A stretch of DNA of 64,000 nt from DASSQJ01 sp963772645 (GCA_963772645.1 CAVYYD010000011.1:186001-250000); one strand, 5' to 3'; positions 15,680 through 26,094 are shown, counted from the first letter of the stretch. Notes: generated by a model not told the origin, from the sequence alone. Translations and numbers: made by a program.

Positions 15680-16414
15680 ATGACCGACATGCTGCTCGAC
15701 GAGACCATCGCCACCGCCACGGCGATGCCGCGGATCGGGGACCCGGCCCCGGCCTTCGTCGCCGGGACCACCCAGGGCGAGATCAGCTTCCCCGGTGACT
15801 TCGCCGGCACGTGGGTCATCCTCTTCTCGCACCCGGCCGACTTCACCCCGGTCTGCACGACGGAGTTCATGACCTTCGCCTCGATGCAGGAGGAGTTCCG
15901 GGCCTACAACACCGAGCTCGTCGGCCTCTCGGTCGACGGCCTCTACAGCCACATCGCCTGGCTGCGGACGATCAAGGACCGCATCGAGTTCCGCGACCTG
16001 AAGGGCGTGGAGGTCACCTTCCCGCTGATCGACGACGTCACGATGGAGGTGGCGCGCCGGTACGGGATGATCATGCCCGGTGAGGACTCGACCAAGGCGG
16101 TCCGCGCGGTGTTCGTCGTCGACCCGGCGGGCGTCATCCGGACGATCATCTACTACCCGCTGAGCCTCGGCAGGAACTTCGACGAGCTGCTGCGCGTCGT
16201 CAAGGCGCTGCAGACCGCGGACGCCTTCGACGTCGCCACCCCCGCCGACTGGCGTCCCGGCGACCGGGTCATCGTGCCGCCGCCCGGGTCCTGCGGCAGC
16301 GCCGAGGACCGGATGCAGGGTGCCGAGGACGGCGTGGAGTGCGTGGACTGGTTCTTCTGCACCAAGGAGATCCCGGCCGACGTCGTGGAGTCGACGATCC
16401 GCACCGGGTCGTGA
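15680..16414 (+). CDS. Peroxiredoxin (Prx6/archaeal-type, C-terminal cysteines)
   Basis: This 244-aa thiol peroxidase has the peroxidatic Cys59 in HPADFTPVCTTEF and the long C-terminal domain of Prx6-like enzymes. Extra cysteines near the end (GSCGSAED, VECVDWFFC) can resolve the sulfenic acid, as in archaeal 2-Cys members of the group. Control by operator 6 suggests it removes peroxides or persulfides during sulfur stress. ATG 15680 follows GGAGGAAC. Its stop overlaps the PIG-L gene start (GTGA). Confidence 0.93.
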   Translation: MTDMLLDETIATATAMPRIGDPAPAFVAGTTQGEISFPGDFAGTWVILFSHPADFTPVCTTEFMTFASMQEEFRAYNTELVGLSVDGLYSHIAWLRTIKDRIEFRDLKGVEVTFPLIDDVTMEVARRYGMIMPGEDSTKAVRAVFVVDPAGVIRTIIYYPLSLGRNFDELLRVVKALQTADAFDVATPADWRPGDRVIVPPPGSCGSAEDRMQGAEDGVECVDWFFCTKEIPADVVESTIRTGS

Positions 16415-17091
16415 GCCCGGCACCCGCCGCGGGCCGGGGACTGCCCGGCTGGCGCCGGGTGCTCGCCGTGGTCGCCCACCCCGACGACGAGTCCTTCGCC
16501 CTCGGGGCGCTCCTCGACGCCTTCGTCTCCGCGGGCGCCGAGGTCTCCGCCCTCTGCCTCACCCGCGGAGAGGCGTCGACGCTCGGCCCCGACGGCGGTG
16601 ACCTCGTCGCCGTCCGCGCGGCCGAGGTGCGGGCCGCCGCGTCTGTGCTCGGGCTGACGGCTGCCGCGGTGCTCGACCACCCCGACGGTGGACTCGCCGA
16701 CCCGGCGCTCGCGAGCACCCTCGCCGCGGACGTCGCCGCGCAGGTGGGGGCCTTCGACCCCGATGGCCTGCTCGTGTTCGACCCGCGGGGCGGGGTGACC
16801 GGGCACGAGGACCACGCCGCCGCGTCCGAGGCCGCGATCGTGGTGGCGCGGGAGCTCGGCCTCCCCGTCCTCGGCTGGGCGCTGCCCGAGTCCGTCGCCG
16901 AGACCTTGAACGACGAGTACGGCGCACGCTTCGCCGGCCACCCGGTGGGCGAGCTGCTCGCCGTGCCGGTGGAGCGCACCCGTCAGCAGGCGGCTGTCTC
17001 GTGCCATGCCAGCCAGGCGGTGCCCGGCAGCGTCCTGTGGCGCCGGCTGGCGCTCCTCGGCGACACCGAGCACGTGCGCCGCCTGCTCTGA
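16411..17091 (+). CDS. PIG-L family N-acetylglucosamine-type deacetylase (MshB/Mca-like)
   Basis: A 226-aa zinc hydrolase of the LmbE/PIG-L family. The metal motif is VVAHPDDESFALG (His23, Asp26) with the third ligand in GVTGHEDHAA. Actinobacterial members include MshB in mycothiol synthesis and Mca, which splits mycothiol S-conjugates. Its 4-nt overlap with the peroxiredoxin puts it in the sulfur regulon, so processing of modified mycothiol is the best guess; it is shorter than typical MshB/Mca. Confidence 0.85.
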   Translation: MSPAPAAGRGLPGWRRVLAVVAHPDDESFALGALLDAFVSAGAEVSALCLTRGEASTLGPDGGDLVAVRAAEVRAAASVLGLTAAAVLDHPDGGLADPALASTLAADVAAQVGAFDPDGLLVFDPRGGVTGHEDHAAASEAAIVVARELGLPVLGWALPESVAETLNDEYGARFAGHPVGELLAVPVERTRQQAAVSCHASQAVPGSVLWRRLALLGDTEHVRRLL

Positions 17092-17092
17092 G

Positions 17093-17548
17093 TCACTCGA
17101 CGGGGACCACGAGCCGGGTCCGCCAGGTCGCGGGGTCGCCCTCCGGCTCGGTCAGGTACTCCTCCCACATCTCGTCACGGGGGGTGAGCCGCCGTGCGCT
17201 CATCCACGCGAGGAGACCCGCGTAGGTGCGCTCGAGGGTCTCGTACGACCCGACGTGGACCCCGACGACGGCCCGGCCGCCGGGCCGCTCGTGGAGGACC
17301 ACGCCACCGGTGGGCGTGTGGACGTCGCCGATGAGGGGAAACCCGGCCGAGACGTCGACGGTCTCGGCCGGCATCCCGTGGTACCACGCGAACGGTGGGG
17401 CGGCGACATAGCCATCGGCGTCGGCCACGGCGCCGGCGACATGGGTGAAGGCGCTGTCGAAGAACCCCTTGAGCTCGGCGACCGGAACGGTGCGCCGGAG
17501 CGTGGCGACGGTCGTGGCCGGGACCTCCTCGAGCATGAAGTCGGTCAT
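17093..17548 (-). CDS. GyrI-like/AraC effector-binding-domain protein
   Basis: A 151-aa stand-alone small-molecule-binding domain of the GyrI/SOUL-like type (repeat pattern VPATTVATLRRTVP ... GGRAVVGVHVGSYETLERTY). Such proteins bind hydrophobic ligands or inhibit targets; no specific partner is seen. ATG 17548 is preceded by CAGGAGGACGAG. It converges on the PIG-L gene; both stop codons lie within the 7-nt palindrome TGAGTCA. Confidence 0.8.
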   Translation of the reverse strand: MTDFMLEEVPATTVATLRRTVPVAELKGFFDSAFTHVAGAVADADGYVAAPPFAWYHGMPAETVDVSAGFPLIGDVHTPTGGVVLHERPGGRAVVGVHVGSYETLERTYAGLLAWMSARRLTPRDEMWEEYLTEPEGDPATWRTRLVVPVE

Positions 17549-17689
17549 CTCGTCCTCCTGGGATGGACCCACCTCCAGCCTCGCACCGGGATGGGCTTCC
17601 CGCCGCCCGTCGTGCGACGCCTCACTCGGCGCGGACCGGTTCCGACCCCGTGGTGCGGCGGCGGCGAGCCGCGGTGCCGGGGGGAGCGC

Positions 17690-18748
17690 TCAGCGGGCCG
17701 GGTCGACGAGGAGGATGCCGCGTGAGGGGGCCGAGCCCATGGTCGTGAGCCGGCGCCCGGCCTCCGCCAGGCCGACCGGGCCCCCCGGCGCGAGCATCCC
17801 CCCGACGTCGAGCCGCCCCGCCACGACGTCGTCGAGCAGCCCGGGGTAGTCGCCCGCGGCCATCCCGTGGCTGCCGAGGACGTCGAGCTCCCACGCGATG
17901 ACCCGCTCCATCGGCACCTCGGCCCGGCCGGCCGAGGGCGGCAGGAGCCCGACCTGGACGTGCCGCCCGCGGCGGCCCAGGGCGAGGATGCCGGCCCGGC
18001 AGGTGGTGGGCGACCCCACGGCGTCGACCGACACCGCGGCGCCCTCGCCGTCCGACCACGTCAGGACGGACGCCACGAGCGGGTCGACCCCGCCGGCCCC
18101 GTCGAGGGCGTGCTCCGCGCCGCGGGCCCGCGCGCGCTCGAGCGAGGCCGGGTCGACGTCGACGGCGCACACCCGCGCCCCGCGGGCCACCGCCACCTCG
18201 ACCGCGGCCAGGCCGACGCCGCCGCAGCCCAGGACGAGGACCCGCTCGCCCGCGGCCACCCGGGCCCGGGCGACCACCGCCCGGTGGGCCGTCGCGACCC
18301 GGCACCCCAGTGCCGCGGCGGCGGAGGGGTCGAGCCCCTCCGGCAGGGCGACGAGGTTGGTGCCGGCGGCGTGGACGACGACGCGCTCGGCGAACGACCC
18401 GGGCCCGGTGAAGCCCGGCTGGTGCTGGTGCGGGCACACCTGTCCGTCGCCCCGGGCGCACACCGCGCAGCTGCCGCAGGCCTGGACGAACGGTGCGGTG
18501 ACCCGGCGCCCGACCCATCCCGCATCCACCCCGGCCCCCACCGACTCGACGACGCCGGCGAACTCGTGACCGGGCACGTGCGGGAAGGACGAGATGTCGT
18601 CGTCGTGCCCCATCCAGCCGTGCCAGTCGCTGCGGCACAGCCCGCTGGCGAGGACCCGCACGACCGCGCCTCCCGCGGGGGCGACGGGATCGGGCAGGAT
18701 CCGGACGCGGGGCTCGGCGCCGAAGGAGTCGTAGGCGAGGGCACGCAC
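17690..18748 (-). CDS. Zinc-dependent medium-chain alcohol dehydrogenase
   Basis: A 352-aa MDR-family dehydrogenase. The catalytic zinc ligands are in SGLCRSDWHGW and GHEFAGVVESVG; the structural zinc uses the four cysteines of CGSCAVCARGDGQVC; the NAD(P) site is VLVLGCGGVGLAAVEVA. The substrate is unknown. It starts 15 bp from the hairpin that ends the upstream MBL-rhodanese gene, so it probably has its own weak promoter or depends on read-through. Confidence 0.9.
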   Translation of the reverse strand: MRALAYDSFGAEPRVRILPDPVAPAGGAVVRVLASGLCRSDWHGWMGHDDDISSFPHVPGHEFAGVVESVGAGVDAGWVGRRVTAPFVQACGSCAVCARGDGQVCPHQHQPGFTGPGSFAERVVVHAAGTNLVALPEGLDPSAAAALGCRVATAHRAVVARARVAAGERVLVLGCGGVGLAAVEVAVARGARVCAVDVDPASLERARARGAEHALDGAGGVDPLVASVLTWSDGEGAAVSVDAVGSPTTCRAGILALGRRGRHVQVGLLPPSAGRAEVPMERVIAWELDVLGSHGMAAGDYPGLLDDVVAGRLDVGGMLAPGGPVGLAEAGRRLTTMGSAPSRGILLVDPAR

Positions 18749-18762
18749 CGGGCCAGCATGCC

Positions 18763-18794
18763 AGCGGCTCCCCGCCCGGGGGCGGGGAGCCGCT
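18763..18794 (-). terminator. Hairpin after the second MBL-rhodanese gene
   Basis: A perfect 14-bp GC-rich stem (18763-18776 with 18781-18794) with a 4-nt loop lies 25 bp past the stop of the MBL-rhodanese gene. Confidence 0.8.
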
Positions 18795-18819
18795 GGGGGG
18801 TGCGCCCTGGCCGGGGCGG

Positions 18820-20199
18820 TCAGCCCGCCAGGGCGTGACCCTGCTGCCAGGCCGCGAAGCCGCCGTGGACGTCGGAGACGTCGGCGTACCCGCGGGCGCG
18901 GAGCAGGCTCGCGCCGACGCTGCTGCGCCAGCCGCCGGCGCAGTAGGCGACGACGGGGCGGGTGGCGTCGATCTCGTCGAGGCGCCGGGAGAGCTCGGCG
19001 AGCGGGATGTGCACGGCGCCGGGGATCGCACCCGCCTCCACCTCGGCGGCGTTGCGGATGTCGACGAGCTGGACGTCGTTGTCGGCGACCGCCTCGTCGA
19101 GCTCGGCGACCGTGAGCCGGCTCGCGTGCCGGACGTCCTCGGCGTGGCCGAGGAAGTAGGTCTCCGGCTCGGCGACGTAGCCGACGACGTGGTCGTACCC
19201 GATCCGGGCGAAGCGGGTGGCGACCTCCTGCTCCTCCCCCTCGGGGGCGATGACGACGATCCGGTCCTCGGGCCGGAAGACCATGCCGACGGTCTCGGCC
19301 ATCCGGCCGTCGACCGGGACGTTGACCGAGCCGGCGAGGTGCGCCGCGGCGAAGTCCTGCGGGTCGCGGGCGTCGTGGACGACCGCCCCGGAGGCCAGGG
19401 CGGCCGCGACCTGCTCCGCGGAGAGCGCGGGGACGGCGGTGTCGATCTCGCGCAGCCCGCGCTCCTGGCGGTTGAGCACCGCGTTGTAGACGAAGTACTC
19501 CGGCGCGCTCGGCTGCCCGGCGGTGACCACGGCGAGGAAGTCCTCCTGCGACATGGGCTGGCAGGCGTAGTTGAGCCGCCGCTGCTCGCCGATCGTCGAC
19601 TGCCGCTCGGTCGAGAGGTTCTTGCCGCAGGCCGAGCCCGCGCCGTGGGCGGGGAAGACGCGCACGGCGTCGTCGAGGCCCATGAGCCGGTTCTGGACCG
19701 TGTCGTAGAGCATCACCCCGAGCTGCTCGGCGGTGACCCCGATGGAGGCCAGGAGGTCCGGGCGGCCGACGTCACCGATGAAGAGGGCGTCGCCGGTGAG
19801 GACGCCGTAGGCGACGTCGTCGTCGGCGTGCTCGAAGACGAGGACGGAGACCGACTCGGGGGTGTGCCCCGGGGTCGCCATGATCTCGAGGGTGACGTCA
19901 CCGAGGCTGATCCGCTCGCCGTCGGCGAGGTGGCGCACCGGGAAGTCGGCGACGGCGGCCTCGCCGTAGCCGATCCAGGCGCCGGTCGCCTCGGCCAGCT
20001 CCAGGTGGCCGGAGACGAAGTCGGCGTGGAAGTGGGTGTTGATGACGCCGACGATGCTCAGGCCGCGCTCGGTCGCGTCGTCGACGTACTCACGCACGTC
20101 GCGGCGCGGGTCGACGACGACCGCCTGCTTGCTGTCCTCGTCGGCGATGAGGTACGACGCCTGTGACAGGCAGTCGAGGTAGTACTGGGTGAAGATCAT
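18820..20199 (-). CDS. Second MBL-fold/double-rhodanese fusion (persulfide dioxygenase-like)
   Basis: At 459 aa this is a distant paralogue of the protein at 8220-9566. The MBL domain (about 1-250) has NTHFHADFVSGHLELAE, the form seen in YrkH/CstB-like persulfide dioxygenases. The first rhodanese domain lacks the active Cys (VVIAPEGEEQEV); the second has it in VAYCAGGWRSS. ATG 20199 follows GGAGGACCCCCG. The operator at 20270-20285 places it in the same regulon, giving the cell two such enzymes, perhaps for different persulfide donors. Confidence 0.9.
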   Translation of the reverse strand: MIFTQYYLDCLSQASYLIADEDSKQAVVVDPRRDVREYVDDATERGLSIVGVINTHFHADFVSGHLELAEATGAWIGYGEAAVADFPVRHLADGERISLGDVTLEIMATPGHTPESVSVLVFEHADDDVAYGVLTGDALFIGDVGRPDLLASIGVTAEQLGVMLYDTVQNRLMGLDDAVRVFPAHGAGSACGKNLSTERQSTIGEQRRLNYACQPMSQEDFLAVVTAGQPSAPEYFVYNAVLNRQERGLREIDTAVPALSAEQVAAALASGAVVHDARDPQDFAAAHLAGSVNVPVDGRMAETVGMVFRPEDRIVVIAPEGEEQEVATRFARIGYDHVVGYVAEPETYFLGHAEDVRHASRLTVAELDEAVADNDVQLVDIRNAAEVEAGAIPGAVHIPLAELSRRLDEIDATRPVVAYCAGGWRSSVGASLLRARGYADVSDVHGGFAAWQQGHALAG

Positions 20200-20269
20200 C
20201 GGGGGTCCTCCGGTGGTCTGCGGGGATGGGCCGGAGGTGCGGGAGCAGCCCTCCGACGGGTCAGAACAC

Positions 20270-20285
20270 ATACCCTAGGGGGTAT
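20270..20285 (-). promoter_or_regulatory. CsoR/CstR-type operator 7
   Basis: ATACCC-TAGG-GGGTAT. On the minus strand the end half-site forms the -10 TATGTG, 71 bp before the MBL-rhodanese start. On the plus strand it gives TATATT, so a second start toward the ABC transporter is possible. Confidence 0.82.
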
Positions 20286-20510
20286 ATTTCGGGAAGGCAA
20301 GCCCCGGGGGCGCCCGGACCCCGCCCAGGGGGCTCGTCGGGCCGTACGGCCGCTTGTGGTGTCGCGGACCCACATCCCGGGCGCGTCAATGTGGCGGCCG
20401 GGCCCACGGCAGGCACCGACGGCGGGCCACTACCGTCGCCGCATCGGTCGGGGCGTCGACGGATACTCGTTGCAGCAAAGGCGCGAGCGCCCCGCCGGAG
20501 GAGGATGCCC
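20286..20510. other. Intergenic region before the ABC operon
   Basis: The 311-bp gap between the MBL-rhodanese start and the solute-binding protein holds operator 7 at its left end. The rest is GC-rich with no ORF that looks coding, no recognised riboswitch and no clear promoter. A ribosome site GGAGGAGG ends it. Confidence 0.6.
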
Positions 20511-21718
20511 GTGTCCACACGCCTACGTCTCGCTCTGGCGAGCGCGTTCATCACCGTCTCGCTCGCGGCGTGCGGTACGCCGGGGGAGCCGGGAGCCGCC
20601 TCGTCCACCGACACCTCCGGCTCCGCATCCGCGACCCCCGTCCAGGTGGGGCTGGTCTACAGCAAGTCGGGCCCGCTCGCGACCTACGGCGAGCAGTACC
20701 GCCAGGGGTTCACCGCCGGCCTCGACTACGCGACCCAGGGCACGGACGCGGTGAACGGCCATCCGGTCACCGTCACCGAGTCCGACGACGCCGGGGACCC
20801 GGCCAAGGCCGTCTCGGCCGCGACCGAGCTCATCGGCAAGGGCGCGAAGATCATCGCCGGCTCGACCTCCTCCGGCGTCGCCCTCCAGGTCGCCCCGCTG
20901 GCCCAGGACAACAAGGTCCTGTTCATCTCCGGCCCGGCCGCGGCGGACGCGATCACCGGCGCCAACAAGTACACCTTCCGCTCCGGGCGTCAGACCTACC
21001 AGGACGTCGCGACGGCGGGCACGATGATCGGCGACGTCAAGGGCAAGAAGGTCGTCGTCCTGGCCCAGGACAGCGCCTTCGGCAAGGCCAACGTCGCCGC
21101 CGTCACCGCCATCCTCGGCGGCAAGGGCGCGACGGTGGAGGGCGTCGAGGTGCCCGCCGCGGCCACCGACTTCACCCCGTTCGCCTCGAAGATCATCTCG
21201 GCCAAGCCCGACCTCCTCTTCGTCGCGTGGGCCGGGACCAACGCGACCCAGATGTGGACCTCGCTCTCGCAGCAGGGGGTCTTCGACGCGACCACGGTCG
21301 TCACCGGACTCGACATCAAGCCGACGCACGCCCTGTTCGGCGAGTCCGCGACGAAGATCGACTTCCTCTCGCACTTCTTCGACGGCGCCGCCGACAACGA
21401 GGCGTACAAGGCCCTCGCGAGCGGGCTGCAGAAGCAGGGGGCGAGCGTCGACCTCTTCACCAACGACGGCTTCGTCGCCGCGCAGATGGTCGTCCACGCC
21501 CTCGAGGCGAGCACCACCGACGTCGACGCCATGGTCTCCTCGCTCGAGGGCTGGTCGTTCACCGGCCCGAAGGGCCAGATGGAGATCCGCCCCGAGGACC
21601 ACGCGATGCTGCAGCCGATGTTCACCGCGACGCTGGAGAAGCAGGGCGACACCTACGTCCCGGTGCTCAAGGACACCCTCGACCCCTCGCAGGTCGCACC
21701 GCCGGTCACCCCGTTCAA

Positions 21719-21722
<4 letters not shown>
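20511..21722 (+). CDS. ABC transporter substrate-binding lipoprotein (branched-chain amino acid type)
   Basis: This 403-aa periplasmic-binding-protein-like lipoprotein has a signal peptide ending in the lipobox VSLAAC (Cys21), then a Ser/Thr-rich linker and a type I binding fold (VQVGLVYSKSGPLATYGEQY). It delivers an amino acid, amide or similar small solute to the LivHMGF-type transporter encoded downstream. GTG 20511 is preferred because GGAGGAGG lies 6 nt upstream; ATG 20505 abuts that site. Its stop overlaps the next gene by 4 nt. Confidence 0.92.
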
Positions 21723-22449
<727 letters not shown>

Positions 22450-22453
<4 letters not shown>

Positions 22454-23163
22454 GCACCGTCCTCGCCCTCGACGACGTGCACGTCCGCTACGGCGGCTCG
22501 CACGTCCTGCAGGGCGTCACCTTCGAGGTCCCGCAGACCGGCGTCACGGCCCTGCTCGGCCGCAACGGCGTCGGGAAGACCACGACCCTCAAGGCGATCA
22601 TCGGGCTCGCGCCGCGCACCGGCCGGATCACCGTCCGCGGCCGTGACATCACCGGCGAGCCGACCCACCGGATCGTGCGCGGCGGGATCGGCTACGTCCC
22701 CGAGGACCGCGAGGTGTTCGGCGGCCTCACCGTCGAGGAGAACCTGCGCCTCGTCGACCCCGACACCGGGGCCGACGCGCCGATCGTCGCCGAGCTCTTC
22801 CCCGACCTGGTCCAGCGGCGGGCGCAGCGTGCCGGGACGCTGTCCGGCGGTCAGCAGCAGATGGTCTCGCTGGCCCGGGTCCTGCTGCGCGACAACGACC
22901 TCCTGCTCATCGACGAGCCCACCAAGGGGCTGGCGCCCAAGCTGGTCACCGAGGTCGCGGACGTCCTGGCGCGGGTGGCGACCCGCACGCCCATCCTCCT
23001 CGTCGAGCAGAACCTCCCGCTCGTGCGGCGGATCGCCGACACGGTCGTCGTCCTGGACGCCGGGCGGGTCGTGCACCGGGGCGACGCAGCGGGCCTCGTC
23101 GACGACCCGGCGCTGACCACCGAGCTGCTCGGGGTCTCGATGCGGCGGGACGGTGCCGCGTGA
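22450..23163 (+). CDS. livF: ABC transporter ATP-binding protein, LivF type
   Basis: A 237-aa ATPase with Walker A GRNGVGKTT, signature LSGGQQQMVSLARVL and Walker B DLLLIDEPTKGL. GTG start with a 4-nt overlap on livG and on the following permease gene. Typical length for LivF. Confidence 0.93.
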
Positions 23164-24044
23164 GCGACCTCGTCCTCATCCTCGTCACCGGCCTCGGCCT
23201 CGGCGCGCTCTACTTCCTCGCCGCCAGCGGGCTCAGCCTCATCTACGGGCTGATGGGCGTGCTCAACTTCGCCCACGGCGCGTTCATGACCGCGGGCGGC
23301 TACGCGGCCTGGCTCACCATGTCCGGGCTGCCGTCGTCGGTGGCGGTCGGCTGGCGCCTGCTCGCCGGGGTCCTCGTCGGGGTGGGCGTCGGCGCGCTGG
23401 TCGGGCTCCTCGTCGAGGTCGTCCTCATCCGACCGCTGTACCGCCACCACATCCAGCAGGTGCTCGTCACGGTCGGCCTGGCCCTGGCGGCCGTGGCGGC
23501 GGTCCAGGGTCTCTGGGGCGCCGACCCGCACGCGGTGGAGAGGCCGAGGTGGATGCGGGGCACGGCGGACGTCCTCGGCGCGCGGCTGCCGGTCGACCGG
23601 TTCGTCTACCTGGCGGCGGCCCTCGCGCTCTACCTCGGCCTCCTGGCCCTGCTGCGCTTCACGCGGCTCGGCCTCGTCATCCGGGCCGGGGTCGAGAACC
23701 GGACGATGGTCGAGGCGCTCGGCATCGACGTGCAGCGCACGTTCACCGTCGTCTTCGCCCTCGGCGGCGGGGTCGCCGCGCTCGCCGGGGTCCTCTACGC
23801 GCAGTACGCCGGCGCGGTCTCGCCGACCCAGGGCTCCTCGCTGCTCATCTACGCCTTCATCGTCGTCGTCATCGGCGGGATGGGCTCGCTCACCGGAACG
23901 GCCGTGGCGGCGGTCGCGGTCGGGCTCGTCCAGCAGCTGGCGAACTACTACGCGGCGAGCGGCATCGGCGACCTGTCCGTCGTGCTGCTCCTCGCCCTCG
24001 TGCTCCTGCTCCGTCCGACCTCCCTGAAGGGGGCGACCGCATGA
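23160..24044 (+). CDS. livH: Branched-chain amino-acid-type ABC permease, LivH type
   Basis: A 294-aa polytopic inner-membrane protein with about eight hydrophobic helices; the opening LIYGLMGVLNFAHGAFM and the loop LRFTRLGLVIRAGVENRTM are family signatures. GTG start overlaps livF by 4 nt and its stop overlaps livM (ATGA). Confidence 0.93.
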   Translation: MSDLVLILVTGLGLGALYFLAASGLSLIYGLMGVLNFAHGAFMTAGGYAAWLTMSGLPSSVAVGWRLLAGVLVGVGVGALVGLLVEVVLIRPLYRHHIQQVLVTVGLALAAVAAVQGLWGADPHAVERPRWMRGTADVLGARLPVDRFVYLAAALALYLGLLALLRFTRLGLVIRAGVENRTMVEALGIDVQRTFTVVFALGGGVAALAGVLYAQYAGAVSPTQGSSLLIYAFIVVVIGGMGSLTGTAVAAVAVGLVQQLANYYAASGIGDLSVVLLLALVLLLRPTSLKGATA

Positions 24045-25078
24045 GAAGACGGACGCTTCGCCGCCTCGTCCCGCCGGTGGTGCTGCTCCTGGTCCTGGCC
24101 TACCTGCCGTACCTCCCGGTGCGGGTCCCGGGGCTGCTGCCGGACCGGGTCAACGGCCCCGGGTCGATGCAGCTGCTCGCCACCTGCCTCGTCGTCGCCG
24201 GCATCGCGCTCAGCTACGACGTCCTCTTCGGCCGCACCGGCCTGCTCAGCTTCGGCCACGCGCTCGTCGTCGCCGCCGGCAGCTACCTGCTGACCGTCTC
24301 GCTCTCGACGTGGTCGCTGCCGCTCCCGCTCGCGGTGCTCACCTCGCTCGGCCTCACGACCCTGCTGGCTCTCGTCGTCGGCGGGATCGCGCTGCGGGTC
24401 GGCGGGATCGCGTTCGCGATGGTCACGCTGGCCTTCGCGCAGGCGGCCTCGATCATCGTCCTGCGCGACCCGGGCGGCCTGACCGGCGGCGAGGAGGGCC
24501 GCTCGATCGACCGGTCGGCGCTGCCCGACCTCCTCGTCGGTGTCTCGAACGCCCCGTACCGGTACTGGCTGGCGCTGGCGTTCGTCGTCGTCGCCTTCGC
24601 CACCGTCCAGGGGCTGGTCCGCTCGCGGGCCGGGCACGCGATGGCCGCGGTCCGCGAGAACGAGGCCCGGGCCGCGGTCGTCGGGCTGCCGACCTACCGG
24701 GTGAAGCTGCTCGCGGTCGTCGTCGGGTCGTTCCTCGGCGGCCTCGGCGGGGTGGTCCACGCCCTCGTCCTCGGCGGGTCCAGCCCGCACCTGACGACCT
24801 CGGAGTTCACCCTCTCGCTGCTCGTCATGGTCGTCCTCGGCGGCGCGGGCAGCACCTGGGGCGCGCTCGTCGGCGGCTTCCTCTACCAGTACGCCGACTC
24901 CCGCCTCGTCGAGGCGAGCGGGTCCGGGCTGCTCGACGCGCTGCCCGACGCCCTGCGCTCGGTGCTGGCCGAGCCCTTGTTCATCCTCGGCGTGTTCTTC
25001 ATGCTCGTCGTGTACTTCGCACCGGGCGGCATCGCCGGGCTCGGTTCCCGCATCGTCAGGAAGGCGGTCCGCCCGTGA
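24041..25078 (+). CDS. livM: Branched-chain amino-acid-type ABC permease, LivM type
   Basis: A 345-aa membrane protein with the LivM signature GRTGLLSFGHALVVAAGSY and GHAMAAVRENEARAAVVG. Together with LivH it forms the channel. ATG 24041. Its end overlaps the hydrolase gene by 4 nt, so the operon continues into an enzyme that may act on the imported compound. Confidence 0.93.
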   Translation: MRRRTLRRLVPPVVLLLVLAYLPYLPVRVPGLLPDRVNGPGSMQLLATCLVVAGIALSYDVLFGRTGLLSFGHALVVAAGSYLLTVSLSTWSLPLPLAVLTSLGLTTLLALVVGGIALRVGGIAFAMVTLAFAQAASIIVLRDPGGLTGGEEGRSIDRSALPDLLVGVSNAPYRYWLALAFVVVAFATVQGLVRSRAGHAMAAVRENEARAAVVGLPTYRVKLLAVVVGSFLGGLGGVVHALVLGGSSPHLTTSEFTLSLLVMVVLGGAGSTWGALVGGFLYQYADSRLVEASGSGLLDALPDALRSVLAEPLFILGVFFMLVVYFAPGGIAGLGSRIVRKAVRP

Positions 25079-25998
25079 CCAGTGACCCCGCGTTCGTCCT
25101 CGAGCTGCCCGAGGGGCACCTCGGCGTCCACGACCTGTCCGGTGGCCCGGTCGCCGACGACGCCCCCACCGTGCTGCTCGTCCACGGCATCACCGCGAAC
25201 GGCCTCAGCTGGCAGGCGGTGGCCGAGGAGGTGGTGCGCCGCCACGGGCCGGGCAGGGTGCGGGTGCTGGCCCCAGACCTGCGCGGGCGCGCCTCGAGCG
25301 CGGGTGCCCCGGGGCCGTACGGGCTCGCGGCGCACGTCGAGGACCTGCTCCTCGTCGCCGGTGCCTTCGCGACCACCCCGGTGCTCGTCGGGCACTCGAT
25401 GGGTGCGTTCGTCGCCGGACTCGCCGGTGGACGGCACCCGGACCGGTGGCACGGGCTCGTCCTCGTCGACGGCGGCCTGGCCTTCCGGGTGCCGGCCGAC
25501 CTCGACGTCGACGCCGCGCTCCAGGCCGTCATCGGCCCGGCGATGCAGCGGCTGTCGATGACCTTCGCGTCCCAGGAGGACTACCTCGCGTTCTGGGACC
25601 GGCACCCCGCCCTGGGTCCGGTGCTGGCGGGGCCGGGCGGGGACGCCGCCCGGCGGTACGTCCTGCACGACCTCGTCCGGGACGGCGACTCGTGGCGCAG
25701 CTCGTGCGTCCTCGACGCGATCCGGGCCGACGGCGCGGACGTCATGGTCGACGCCGAGGCGCACGCCGGGGCGCGGGAGTCGGTCCGCCACGGGCTGCCG
25801 GTCGAGCTCGTCTGGGCCCACCGTGGCCTCATGGACGAGCCCCAGGGGCTCTACGACCGCGAGCGGCTCGCGGCCCTCGACCTGCCCGGGCGCCTGCGGA
25901 CCAGCGACGTCGACGCCAACCACTACGGCGTCATCCTCGAGGAGGCAGGGGTCCGCGCCGTGGCCGACGCCGTCGACCGGATGCTGCCGGGCGACTGA
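25075..25998 (+). CDS. Alpha/beta hydrolase
   Basis: A 307-aa alpha/beta-hydrolase with oxyanion HGITANGLSW, nucleophile Ser in VGHSMGAFVAG and a late His in DANHYGVIL; the acid is probably the Asp in the preceding strand. The GTG start overlaps livM (GTGA), making it the last gene of the transporter operon. An ester or amide brought in by the transporter is a plausible substrate; this is inferred from context. Confidence 0.88.
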   Translation: MTSDPAFVLELPEGHLGVHDLSGGPVADDAPTVLLVHGITANGLSWQAVAEEVVRRHGPGRVRVLAPDLRGRASSAGAPGPYGLAAHVEDLLLVAGAFATTPVLVGHSMGAFVAGLAGGRHPDRWHGLVLVDGGLAFRVPADLDVDAALQAVIGPAMQRLSMTFASQEDYLAFWDRHPALGPVLAGPGGDAARRYVLHDLVRDGDSWRSSCVLDAIRADGADVMVDAEAHAGARESVRHGLPVELVWAHRGLMDEPQGLYDRERLAALDLPGRLRTSDVDANHYGVILEEAGVRAVADAVDRMLPGD

Positions 25999-26094
25999 GT
26001 GCGGCCGCTCCCGGCCGGTGGCATCGGCCACGTCCGCCACGTCCGCCTTCCGTCCCGGGCCCCGGACGGCTTGGATGGGGCGGTGGCCCAGACA

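Noticed and set aside
20286..20510. A riboswitch before the ABC transporter
   Set aside because: Several GC-rich inverted segments exist but none matches a known aptamer core that I could recognise.
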